NCBI RefSeq assembly: GCF_938045205.1
Contig: NZ_CALIMY010000131.1
Location: 1-24,467, forward strand
DNA: 24,467 bases
Origin: an uncultured Campylobacter sp.
GTDB taxonomy: Bacteria; Campylobacterota; Campylobacteria; Campylobacterales; Campylobacteraceae
Direction of reading: 5' to 3'
Below are positions 1-7,876 of the stretch, in pieces; the stretch's first letter is position 1; every line of letters starts with the position of its first letter. The notes beneath the pieces are model-generated. The model ran no database searches and was not told where the DNA came from. It was given only the letters and a program-made list of their open reading frames with translations. A program made the translations under genes and the position numbers.

Positions 1-711
1 TGTCGCATACGGAAGCTCATCGCATAGCCGCAGCGCTACCGCAGAAATATACTACCGCGCTAAAGCGGGTGCTATTATTCTGCGCCGTGCCCTGCTAGTT
101 ACAGCTCCTTATATTCGCTGCTACGCTGCTCGTCTTGTTATCGCAATAATGCAAGCGCGCGGCGGCACCCTCTTTGCGCTACGCTCGCTTACTGTGTCGC
201 TATTTACGATATCTGTTGCCGTCTAGCGTCGCAATGACACCGCGCGCCGTTGCGGCTTTATTTTGCGCCACCTGCGCCGCGCTATTCTCCGCGCTGCTGT
301 TTTTTCCACGCTGCGCCGCTTCAAAATTTATCTTAAATTTAAAAGCGCTTCGATGCTGCGCGAAATCTAAATTTTGCCGCTTTAAAATTTCAACTTCGCG
401 ATTAAATTTAAAATTTAAGTCGCGCGAAAAATTCGCAGCCCGCAAGCGGCATAAAATAAAATTTGATCGCAAAGCCGCGCCACAAGAAAAATCTAAAACA
501 TTAAAATTTCAAAACTAGCGCTATGCAACAAAACCTTGCGCAGAAACCGACAAAATTTAAAGCCTTGCCCGCACGCTCCGCCGCTAAATTTAAAAGGCGA
601 AATTTTACGCTCAAATTCTGCTAGCATAAAATTTCAAAGCGCGATCGCGACTTAAAATTTAGCCGCAAGCCGTGCAAACGAAGCGAATGCCCGCGCGGAA
701 TTCCGCGCGCA
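1..711. other. gene-free stretch downstream of infB
   Basis: I see no supportable gene here. Positions 1 to about 300 are GC-rich and full of short words such as CGCTAC and GCTACGC. From about 305 to 660 the DNA becomes a mosaic of AAATTTTAAAATTT-like words with GC-rich islands. Open frames on both strands near 174-518 and 200-472 translate into low-complexity K/F/N-rich or R/C-rich peptides driven by those words and have no clear ribosome binding site. In C. jejuni, as I recall, infB is followed by rbfA; nothing resembling rbfA is visible. The stretch could hold a decayed gene or a dispersed repeat. Confidence 0.6.
692..709 (-). terminator. 18-bp perfect palindrome, possible infB terminator
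   Basis: CGCGCGGAATTCCGCGCG is perfectly self-complementary and lies 3 bases past the infB stop codon. As RNA it could fold into a 7-bp GC stem with an AATT loop. The bases that follow on the minus strand (GGCATTCGC) contain no T run, so it is not a textbook Rho-independent terminator. It may be a Rho-assisted end, a stabilising 3' hairpin, or a DNA-binding palindrome. Confidence 0.45.
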
Positions 712-3417
712 TTAGTCGATCGTAGCCTGCTCCTCTTTTTGCTTGTAGCTTTCGATAAAATCGCCCACGCGCATATCGTCGTAGCCCTCGATGCCTACGC
801 CGCACTCGAAGCCCTTGGCGACCTCCTTGGCGTCGTCTTTAAAGCGCTTGAGCGAGCTGACGTTGCCCTCGAAAACGATGACGCCCTCTCTGATGACGCG
901 GATCTTCGCGCCGCGAGCGATGAGCCCGTCGGTAACCATACAGCCCGCGATCTGCCCGATCTTAGGCACATTGATGACCTGGCGGATCTCAGCTTGACCC
1001 AAGGCCTCTTCGCTGATGATCGGGCTCATAAGGCCGCTCAAAAGCGCCTTGATATCGTCGATGAGATTATAGATGACGTTGTAGGTCTTAATCTGCGCGC
1101 CGCGCTCCTTGGCAAGCTCTTTGATCTCGCCCGTAGGACGGACGTTGAAGCCCAAGATCACGCAATTTTCGCTAGCGCTTGCTAAGGCGATGTCGTTTTG
1201 CGTGATACCGCCGATGCCGCTGTGGATGATATCAACCTTGACTTCGTCGTTGCGGAGCTTCTCAAGGCTTGCTTTAATAGCTTCCAGCGAGCCCGCAACG
1301 TCGGCTTTGACAATCACGGGCAGACTTTTTAGTGAGCCTTCGGCGATCTTGGCGCTTAGCTCGTCGATGGTGACCTTGGTCGATTTGCTAAGCTCTTTTT
1401 GGCGCTGATGCTCGTAAATTTTGCTCGCGTACTCGCGCGCTTCTTTATCACTTGAAACGCCGATCAGCGTCTCGCCCGCACCCGGAACCTCGCTAAGGCC
1501 TATGATGACGCCGCATTCGCCAGGTAAAATTTGCTTTAGCGCCCTGCCCTTATCGTCGCTAAGCGCGCGCACCTTGCCGTACGCGATGCCCGCTACGACG
1601 GTGTCTCCGACGCGTAGGGTGCCGTTTTGCACGATGACGGTGGCAACAGCACCGCGCCCTTTTTGAAGGGAGCTTTCGATGATGGTTGCCTTAGCTTGCT
1701 TGCTAGGATCGGCTTTGAGCTCCAAAAGATCAGCTTGCAAAAGCACGATCTCTAATAAATTTTCAATTCCCTCGCCCGTTTTTGCGGAGATCGGCACGAA
1801 CTCGTAGCTGCCGCCCCACTCGGTAGGCATGATGTCAAGCTCTGCAAGCCCGGTTTTTACGAGATCGGGATTGGCATTAGGCTTGTCCATCTTATTTATC
1901 GCGATGATGATCGGAACATTTGCGGCCTTGGCATGCGCTATAGCCTCCTTAGTCTGAGGCTTGACGCCGTCGTCTGCCGCCACTACGATGATTACGATAT
2001 CGGTAACCTCGGCTCCGCGCGCTCTCATCGAAGTAAAGGCCTCGTGACCCGGAGTGTCGATGAAGGTGATCTTCCTGCCGTTTTTTTCGACCATATACGC
2101 GCCTACGTGCTGCGTGATGCCGCCCGCTTCGCCGCTTGCTACGCGAGAGTTTCGTATATAATCAAGCAGGCTCGTTTTGCCGTGATCGACGTGTCCCATA
2201 ATGGTAATGACAGGCGCTCTAGCGATTAAATTTTCTTCGCCTTCGCTGTCCTCGTAGGCCTTGATGTAATCAAACTCCTGCGCCTCATCGATGATATTTA
2301 CCTCAATGCCGAATTCGCTTGCTAAAATTTCTATCGCATCCTCGTCCAAAAAGTCGTTTTTCGTAGTCATCATCCCAAGCGCAAATAGCTTGCCGATGAT
2401 CTCGCTAGGCTGCTTTTTGATCTTATCGGCAAACTCATAGACGCGGATCTCTTTTGGGATATTTACAGAACTTACGATTTCGCTACCCTGCTCGCGAGGG
2501 GCTTTTTTATGCTTTTTGCGACCGCCGCGACTTATACCGCCTTCGCTGCTAAAAATTTGATTCTGCGAGGCGCGATAAATATTAGGTTGGTTTTTACTTT
2601 TGGTGCGGTTTTCGGTCTGAATTGGTTTGACGGTGAAATCGGGCATTACCACGACGTCTTCGTCCTCAATGACGATATCCGCCATCTCGTGATCAGGAAT
2701 GATGTCAATTTTAAGGGCGTCCTCTTTTTTAGCCGCGGGGGCTTTTTTCTTTTCGATCTTTTTCTTTTTCAAATTTAGTTCGGCATTTGAAAAGATCGCC
2801 TCCAAGCTCGCGCTCATCTTTTCGCGCCTAGGCTCGATTCTTTCTTGCGTCGGGGCTTGAACTTCCTTCTTCTTTTTAACGATGACTAGACCGCGGCGCT
2901 TTTGCAAGCTCTCACTAGCGATGCTATCGCCGCTGTTTATCTGCACCGAAGCGGGCTTTGAAGTGGCGTTTTGCTTCTCTTCTTTCTCCTGCGGGACAGA
3001 GGAAATTTCTTCTTTTTGATTTTGAGATTTTTCGGTTTTTACCTCGAGCTCTTGCGTACGCGTTTTTTCATCGCTAGGCTCTTTAGCACTCTGCGCGGAC
3101 TCTTTGGATCCGGAAGCTTTTAAGCTTTCCGCCTTTTTAGGGCTCTCTTTTTTAGCAGTTTTTTTAGTTTCACTCTGTTTTTTAGCGGGCTTATTCTCGT
3201 CTTCTTGCGCTTTTTCGGAGCTTTTCTTTGCGGGCTTTGACTTTTTCCCCGGCAAAATTCCCGTCTGAATATAATCATAAATAGCGGCAGCTTCCTCTTC
3301 GCTTACTTTATTCGACGCGGTTTTTACCCTCTTAAAGCCCATCTCCTGCGCTTTTTCGATTATCTCTTTGCTTGCGTATCCAAGCTCGTCCGCGATATCT
3401 TTAATCAGAACACCCAT
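712..3417 (-). CDS. infB: translation initiation factor IF-2
   Basis: IF-2 is the GTPase that places initiator fMet-tRNA on the 30S subunit and promotes 50S joining in the cytoplasm. The 901-residue product begins with an IF2 N-terminal domain (about 1-50), followed by a long Lys/Glu/Ser-rich low-complexity linker (about 55-310), a second IF2 N-type module (about 325-375) and the G domain near residue 400. G-motifs are clear: GHVDHGKTS (about 405-413), DTPGHEAF, and NKMDKP. Domains II to IV fill the C-terminus. The start ATG has AAGGAG ten bases upstream (3428-3433). The first 17 bases overlap the end of ylxR, so the two are probably translationally coupled. It is the last gene of the leftward unit and is followed by a GC palindrome. 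Length and motifs are complete. Confidence 0.98.
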   Translation of the reverse strand: MGVLIKDIADELGYASKEIIEKAQEMGFKRVKTASNKVSEEEAAAIYDYIQTGILPGKKSKPAKKSSEKAQEDENKPAKKQSETKKTAKKESPKKAESLKASGSKESAQSAKEPSDEKTRTQELEVKTEKSQNQKEEISSVPQEKEEKQNATSKPASVQINSGDSIASESLQKRRGLVIVKKKKEVQAPTQERIEPRREKMSASLEAIFSNAELNLKKKKIEKKKAPAAKKEDALKIDIIPDHEMADIVIEDEDVVVMPDFTVKPIQTENRTKSKNQPNIYRASQNQIFSSEGGISRGGRKKHKKAPREQGSEIVSSVNIPKEIRVYEFADKIKKQPSEIIGKLFALGMMTTKNDFLDEDAIEILASEFGIEVNIIDEAQEFDYIKAYEDSEGEENLIARAPVITIMGHVDHGKTSLLDYIRNSRVASGEAGGITQHVGAYMVEKNGRKITFIDTPGHEAFTSMRARGAEVTDIVIIVVAADDGVKPQTKEAIAHAKAANVPIIIAINKMDKPNANPDLVKTGLAELDIMPTEWGGSYEFVPISAKTGEGIENLLEIVLLQADLLELKADPSKQAKATIIESSLQKGRGAVATVIVQNGTLRVGDTVVAGIAYGKVRALSDDKGRALKQILPGECGVIIGLSEVPGAGETLIGVSSDKEAREYASKIYEHQRQKELSKSTKVTIDELSAKIAEGSLKSLPVIVKADVAGSLEAIKASLEKLRNDEVKVDIIHSGIGGITQNDIALASASENCVILGFNVRPTGEIKELAKERGAQIKTYNVIYNLIDDIKALLSGLMSPIISEEALGQAEIRQVINVPKIGQIAGCMVTDGLIARGAKIRVIREGVIVFEGNVSSLKRFKDDAKEVAKGFECGVGIEGYDDMRVGDFIESYKQKEEQATID

Positions 3418-3628
3418 TTAAAACCCTCTCCTTGATATGTCCCAAATCTGCACTAGACGCAAATTTAGATAGATATTTTGAAATTTTCTCTTTTTGATTT
3501 ATGCAACCGTCGCAAATATAAAATTGTCTGTTTGAGCTTATATTTTTAAAATTTTGCAAAAAGGCGTGGAGTTCGCGCTTGGCGAAGCGCCCCCTGCAAA
3601 TAACGCACATTCTAATCGGTTCGCTCAT
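3401..3628 (-). CDS. ylxR: YlxR-family (DUF448) RNA-binding protein
   Basis: This is a 75-residue basic protein of the YlxR/DUF448 family, usually found between nusA or rimP and infB and thought to bind RNA; in some bacteria it affects RNase P or transcription. The family signature is visible: RMCVICRGRFAKREL at 6-20 and CDGC at 39-42, giving two CxxC-type pairs that may bind a metal. It ends inside infB (17-base overlap), which supports co-expression. The ribosome binding site before the chosen ATG is weak; a second in-frame ATG six codons later (at MCVIC) is an alternative start. No nusA is next to it here; thrB precedes it, an arrangement I also remember from C. jejuni (Cj0134-Cj0136). Confidence 0.88.
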   Translation of the reverse strand: MSEPIRMCVICRGRFAKRELHAFLQNFKNISSNRQFYICDGCINQKEKISKYLSKFASSADLGHIKERVLNGCSD

Positions 3629-3649
3629 GCGATTATATCTTTATTTTTC

Positions 3650-4531
3650 TTAGTCAATATTAAAGCCGCCGTTGTCGATATCTAAAATTTCGACGCGGAA
3701 GTTTTGAAAATTTTCGCCAAGGCAGGCTTTAAGCTTCGCAGCGTCGGATCTGTAGGCTAAATTTAAAAAGCTTGAGCCGCTGCCCGAGAGCGAGCTCATA
3801 AGCGCGCCGTTATCATAGGCGATCTCGCGCACCTTAAAAAGCTGCGGAAGCACGCCCATGCGCATCTGCTCGTGCATCTTGTCGATACAGGCGTAGCGTA
3901 AGCTGTCGTAATCGCGCCGCATAAAGCAAGCGGTCAGAAACGCCGCGTGCGAGAGGTTGCTAACACAATCCTTGATCGAAAAGCTCTTAGGCAGCTTGCC
4001 GCGAGATTCGTTCGTAGGCATCGGCGTATCGGGGATAACGACGACGGCTTGCAGATCTTGCGAAATTTCGCATTTTTGCGTGCGAACCGTCTTGCCGTCC
4101 ACGACGCTGCTGACAAAGCCGCCGAGCGTCGCGGGCGCGATATTATCCGGGTGGTTTTCATATTCCAGCGCCGTGTTTAAAATTTTAGCACGGTCGATCT
4201 CAAAGCCGCAAACTTTATAAGCGCTTGCGATAGCGCCTACTATCACGGCCGAGCTGCTGCCCAGCCCGCGCGAAAACGGGATGTTATTGTGAAAAGCAAA
4301 TTTAAAATTTATCTCTTGCCCGCCGCCTAGTTTTTTGTAAATTTCATTGAAAATATTCAAAAAAGCGTTGCCCTTCTTAAGCCACGCTCTGTCGCTACCC
4401 TCGCCGCTAAGCGATACGCAAAAAAACTTCTGCTCGGTAATCTCTACTTCGTTAAATAGCCCTAGGCTAAGGCCGAGCGCGTCGAAACCAGGGCCTAAAT
4501 TTGCGCTCGTCGCAGGAATTCTTATAATCAA
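3650..4531 (-). CDS. thrB: homoserine kinase (TTG start)
   Basis: Homoserine kinase phosphorylates L-homoserine with ATP to O-phosphohomoserine in threonine biosynthesis. The 293-residue protein is a typical GHMP kinase: N-terminal substrate-site segment PATSANLGPGFDALG (6-20), the ATP-binding motif PFSRGLGSSSA (85-95), and the C-terminal glycine/serine motif SGSGSS. It starts at TTG: AGGAG lies five bases upstream and overlaps the TAG stop of tsaB, so translation is probably coupled to tsaB (8-base gap). The next ATG would remove conserved sequence. It sits among envelope and translation genes rather than with other threonine genes, as in C. jejuni. Confidence 0.96.
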   Translation of the reverse strand: MIIRIPATSANLGPGFDALGLSLGLFNEVEITEQKFFCVSLSGEGSDRAWLKKGNAFLNIFNEIYKKLGGGQEINFKFAFHNNIPFSRGLGSSSAVIVGAIASAYKVCGFEIDRAKILNTALEYENHPDNIAPATLGGFVSSVVDGKTVRTQKCEISQDLQAVVVIPDTPMPTNESRGKLPKSFSIKDCVSNLSHAAFLTACFMRRDYDSLRYACIDKMHEQMRMGVLPQLFKVREIAYDNGALMSSLSGSGSSFLNLAYRSDAAKLKACLGENFQNFRVEILDIDNGGFNID

Positions 4532-4539
4532 ATTTTCTC

Positions 4540-4977
4540 CTAAACCGCTTCTATGATGTAATTTGGAAGTATATCATCGCTTTTATTTAAAACCGATAAA
4601 TCCTGCGGCAAAGATAGCGTGGCAGGGGCACATTTTTTCATTTTGATTTCTCCGTTCTCATAAACGTAGCTGAAGTTTTTGTTCGCTCTGATCGGCCCGA
4701 AGCCGCTTAGCTCAAAGCCGTTGATGGCGTATAGCGGCACATCAAGAGCGATGCTAAGCGTGCGCAATATCACGTAGCTTACCTTCATGCCCATAAAGCT
4801 GCCGGGAGTGTTTGCGTAGATGAGCTCTTTGATTTTATAAGTTTTTAGAATTTCGCTAAATTTGCAGATCAGAAATTTATCAGCTTTTTCGCCCTCATTG
4901 CTTTTAAATTCCGCTATCTTAGCGCCGTTTTCATACACGCCGAGTAGGCATGGAGCGCTAAGAGCAGCGATTAGAAT
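4540..4977 (-). CDS. tsaB: TsaB-like tRNA t6A biosynthesis protein, probable ATT start
   Basis: TsaB is the inactive ASKHA-fold partner of TsaD in the enzyme complex that puts threonylcarbamoyl on A37 of ANN-decoding tRNAs. The protein is short, as in Campylobacter, and keeps the segment YANTPGSFMGMKVSYVILRTLSIAL, equivalent to the TsaB GPGSFTGLRIG...GLA region. The first GTG/ATG-type start in frame is GTG at 4938, but that removes the first beta strand of the fold and has no ribosome binding site. The frame stays open back to the lpxC stop, and reading from ATT at 4977 gives MLIAALSAPCLLGVYENG, which matches the usual TsaB N-terminus (hydrophobic strand, Ser/Thr-Pro, then V-x-L/V-Y-x-x-G). 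AAAGAGG lies about five bases before this ATT. With this start the protein has 145 residues and a 24-base gap to lpxC. The function is sure enough; the start codon is inference. Confidence 0.8.
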   Translation of the reverse strand: MLIAALSAPCLLGVYENGAKIAEFKSNEGEKADKFLICKFSEILKTYKIKELIYANTPGSFMGMKVSYVILRTLSIALDVPLYAINGFELSGFGPIRANKNFSYVYENGEIKMKKCAPATLSLPQDLSVLNKSDDILPNYIIEAV

Positions 4978-5001
4978 TTCAACCTCTTTGATTTTGCGCC
5001 C

Positions 5002-5886
5002 TTAAGCAAAGACTTCTTGATATTCGCGCACAACCTCGGCGGTAAGATCTACTAGCTCGAAATTTTTAGCGTCGGCTAAAACCGCCAAAGTGAGTTTATG
5101 ATTTAAATCGTGGCTTCCCGCAAACGCTGTATAATCGCCTAAAATCGGAGCACCTACGAGCGCAAGATCGCCGATCGCGTCTAAAATTTTATGGCGGACG
5201 AACTCGTTTTCAAAGCGTAAGCCCTCGGGGTTTAAAATTTTATTTTCATCGATTACGACGGCGTTTTCTAAGCTGCCGCCTAGAGCTAGCCCCATAGAGC
5301 GCAGCGCCTGCACATCTTTCAAAAACCCAAAAGTTCTGGCGCGTGAAATTTCTTTAAGATAGGCTTTTTTGCTAAATTCAAAAACGTAGTGCTGAGTGCC
5401 AATGAGTGGATGGCTAAATTTAATTGTATAATCAAATCTCGGGCTCTTGCTCGGGCTTAGGCGCACGAGCTTATCTCCCTCGCGAATCTCCACGGCTCGC
5501 TTGATGATGAGGGCTTTTTTATTCGCGTCGAGCTCTCTTACTCCCGCTTCGTCCAAAAGCATACAAAAGCTCGCGGAGCTTCCGTCCATCACAGGAATTT
5601 CATTAGCATCGACGATGATACGGATATTATCAATACCATAGGCATTAATAGCGCTCATTAGATGCTCTATTGTTGATATATAGCCCTTCTCATTTCCTAC
5701 GACGGTTGCCATCTGCGTATTTATGACGTTTTTCGGCTCGGCTTTAAAACTAACGCCAAGATCGCTTCTATAAAATACGATTCCACTGCCTGCCTCTAAA
5801 GGCTCTAACGTAAGTTTGATAGGCTCACCTTTGTGCAGCCCGATGCCGACGTTATGGACTTTCTTAGCTATCGTTGTCTGTCTCAT
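5002..5886 (-). CDS. lpxC: UDP-3-O-acyl-N-acetylglucosamine deacetylase
   Basis: LpxC is the zinc enzyme of the committed step of lipid A synthesis, removing acetate from UDP-3-O-acyl-GlcNAc in the cytoplasm. The 294-residue form starting MRQTTIAKKV is preferred over the ATG ten codons upstream: GAGGA lies six bases before it and the length and N-terminus match C. jejuni LpxC. Visible signatures: GIGLHKGEP (14-22), NTQMATVVG, STIEHLMSA with the zinc ligand His75 and Glu74, and FVRHKILDAIGD near 229-240, which carries the second zinc His and the Asp. It is second in the leftward unit, 50 bases after the M23 peptidase gene and 24 bases before tsaB. Complete. Confidence 0.97.
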   Translation of the reverse strand: MRQTTIAKKVHNVGIGLHKGEPIKLTLEPLEAGSGIVFYRSDLGVSFKAEPKNVINTQMATVVGNEKGYISTIEHLMSAINAYGIDNIRIIVDANEIPVMDGSSASFCMLLDEAGVRELDANKKALIIKRAVEIREGDKLVRLSPSKSPRFDYTIKFSHPLIGTQHYVFEFSKKAYLKEISRARTFGFLKDVQALRSMGLALGGSLENAVVIDENKILNPEGLRFENEFVRHKILDAIGDLALVGAPILGDYTAFAGSHDLNHKLTLAVLADAKNFELVDLTAEVVREYQEVFA

Positions 5887-5936
5887 TTCTATCCTCGTTT
5901 TCATTAACCCGCGCATTATAGCGAAAATTTTAAAAT

Positions 5937-7316
5937 TTACTTACCTTTTTCTATTACTTTTTTGGACGATTCTAAGACATCGGTAATGTTATCTTTCATC
6001 CACTTAGGATCCATCCACTCCTCGGGTCTTACGTCCACGCCCTGAACTACGATGCCAAAATGCAGATGATCTCCGAAAGCAAAGCCGCTTGAGCCCGTCT
6101 GTGCTAGAATATCGCCTGGCTTTACGTCGCTGCCGACGCTTAACTGCGTCGCCGAGCAGTGTCCGTAGATGCCGTACAATCCAAAGCCGTAGTAAATTCC
6201 TAAATTTAATCCGAAAATTCCGTTTTCCTGCGCGAAAACCACCTTGCCGTAGTTGCTCTCTTTGATATCGGCGTTTGCAACGCTTGCTAGATCAAGCCCC
6301 ATATGCCACGACTCACTTACCTGTTCGTCATTCATAAAAAATATCCGATGATCGGCAAAGCTTGCTACCGCTGCGCCTTTAGCAAGCGGATAAAAAGGCT
6401 TTAGCTCAAATCCATTTATTTTATCCTCGTGCACCGCGCTAGTAGCAGCGTGCAGATCATCTCCGTTTTTCTTACGCAGAGTTTCGTTTACAAATTTAAA
6501 TTTTTCCAAATCGCTCATTGAGTTAAAATTCTGCGCGTATTGGCTAGCCAGATCACTTACTTTGCCGTTAATGAAGCCCGGATTTAGCTTGATAGTAGAG
6601 ACTTTATATTTTTTGTCTTGATAAAAATATTTGATCTGCGAAATGCTTTCATTGCCTGCACGATCAGTGGCGACCGCTTCTGCGCGAAATTCCTCTAAAT
6701 TTGCAGGCCACGCCACGAGAGACGCATAATAGCCCTCTTTTACAAAAGGAATTGCTTTAAAAATTTTGCCATAGTTGGTTTTGACATAGACTTCGTTTAG
6801 GCGCTCGTCTTTAGCTGAGAATACGACTACAGCGCTACCGCCTTTGGTGATTTTATAGGATTGATTGATGATATTGATGATGGGCTTTTTGTCGTCTATT
6901 ATTATATTTGCCGTTTTTACGCTCTTATTTCCTTGCGCAAAATTCCACGAGCTAATGTCATTTGCGAAAACCTCGAGCTTGTAGTTTTTATCTTTATTAA
7001 GCATCAAATTTTTAGGAAATTGCACGGCAAGCTCTAGCGCCGTTTGCGGAACGTTCAGCTCCTCATTTAGTAGCGGTATCGTGCTGGCTCCGTCATTTAA
7101 GTTAACGCGAACGAGCTTAATGCCGGTATCGTCTGAAATTTTAATCTTTAAAGGCGAGGTTAAATTCCAATAAATTTCATTTTCCAGCGCAATTTGCGGA
7201 GGATTTTTTTCAAATTTCGGCGAGGTAAAAATTCTAAAGATTCCATAAACCAAAGCGCATATTATAATAAGAAATATTAAAATTTTAAGCTTCGTTCCAT
7301 TGCCATTTCTACGCAT
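5937..7316 (-). CDS. M23-family zinc peptidase, membrane-anchored
   Basis: This 459-residue protein has one N-terminal membrane segment (about 11-30) followed by a beta-rich periplasmic region (about 35-240) and a C-terminal LytM/M23 domain. The metal and catalytic motifs are present: HMGLD near residue 335 and HLHFG near 418, with GHCSA between them and GDILAQTGSSG typical of the domain. Such enzymes are peptidoglycan endopeptidases or carboxypeptidases that shape the cell wall. In C. jejuni the gene beside lpxC (Cj0131, from memory) is of this type. An AAGG ribosome binding site lies 8 bases before the ATG. It appears to be the first gene of the six-gene leftward unit; two TAAAAT-type -10 candidates (7335-7340, 7348-7353) lie just upstream but neither is strong. 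Its exact cut site is unknown. Confidence 0.9.
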   Translation of the reverse strand: MRRNGNGTKLKILIFLIIICALVYGIFRIFTSPKFEKNPPQIALENEIYWNLTSPLKIKISDDTGIKLVRVNLNDGASTIPLLNEELNVPQTALELAVQFPKNLMLNKDKNYKLEVFANDISSWNFAQGNKSVKTANIIIDDKKPIINIINQSYKITKGGSAVVVFSAKDERLNEVYVKTNYGKIFKAIPFVKEGYYASLVAWPANLEEFRAEAVATDRAGNESISQIKYFYQDKKYKVSTIKLNPGFINGKVSDLASQYAQNFNSMSDLEKFKFVNETLRKKNGDDLHAATSAVHEDKINGFELKPFYPLAKGAAVASFADHRIFFMNDEQVSESWHMGLDLASVANADIKESNYGKVVFAQENGIFGLNLGIYYGFGLYGIYGHCSATQLSVGSDVKPGDILAQTGSSGFAFGDHLHFGIVVQGVDVRPEEWMDPKWMKDNITDVLESSKKVIEKGK

Positions 7317-7876
7317 AAAAGAGCCTTTGATATGATTTTAGAGCGCGATTTTACAAGCTTAACTTAAATTATCGGTAAAGCGAGGCAAAATTTAACGCAA
7401 ATGTTTAGCGATTTACGAGGCGATTTAAAATTTTAAATTCTAGCGATTTTAGAATCTCAAAATTTATGAGCTTTAAAATTCAGTGGCGCGCTAAATCCTA
7501 TGCAGTGAAATTCCGCGCACAACAAAGCGGCGTTTATCGTCTATATCGTAATCTTTAAAATTTCAATATTAGAATTTCTTTAAATTATGCTAATGGCTTG
7601 TATTGATTTTTTAGAACTCTTGTACTTAAAATTTTACCATATGAATGGAATTTAAACTATCTTGATAACTAAAATTCTGAAAAAATTCAAAGCAAGCTAT
7701 GCGTTTAAATTTCATCCTAAGCCGAGCGGAATTCCAATTAAAATTTAGCTCAACCCGCCTACAATAATTCGGCTGCAAATTAGCGCGACAAGAAAAGTCA
7801 AAATTGCAGCATTACTAAATTTTAAGGCGTGCGGTAGAAATTCTACGCACGCCAAGGCGTTCGCAAGTCGTCGCGT
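7317..7876. other. gene-free 560-bp gap
   Basis: No credible reading frame exists here on either strand. The sequence is rich in TTTAAAATTT-type words with stop codons in all frames. The left edge must carry the promoter of the M23/lpxC/infB unit. The right edge holds a strong hairpin after bamA. The middle contains GGAATTCC and short inverted AT words without clear meaning. Compared with C. jejuni as remembered, this gap coincides with a junction where gene order has changed. Confidence 0.6.
7826..7853 (-). terminator. likely bamA terminator hairpin
   Basis: GGCGTGCG-(G)-TAGAA pairs with TTCTACGCACGCC across a single loop base, giving a stem of 8 plus 5 pairs with one bulged base; the innermost pairs probably open to an AAATT loop. 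It lies 23 bases beyond the bamA stop. On the minus strand the stem is followed by TTAAAATTT, a weak T/A-rich tail. This is the strongest terminator-like structure in the window. Confidence 0.6.

Noticed and set aside
174..518. Plus-strand open frame of 114 codons (and an overlapping minus-strand one at 200-472)
   Set aside because: Low-complexity translation produced by AAATTT words, no ribosome binding site, no family resemblance.
739..2229. Several plus-strand open frames of 68 to 148 codons antisense to infB
   Set aside because: They mirror the infB codon pattern on the other strand; infB is intact and certain.
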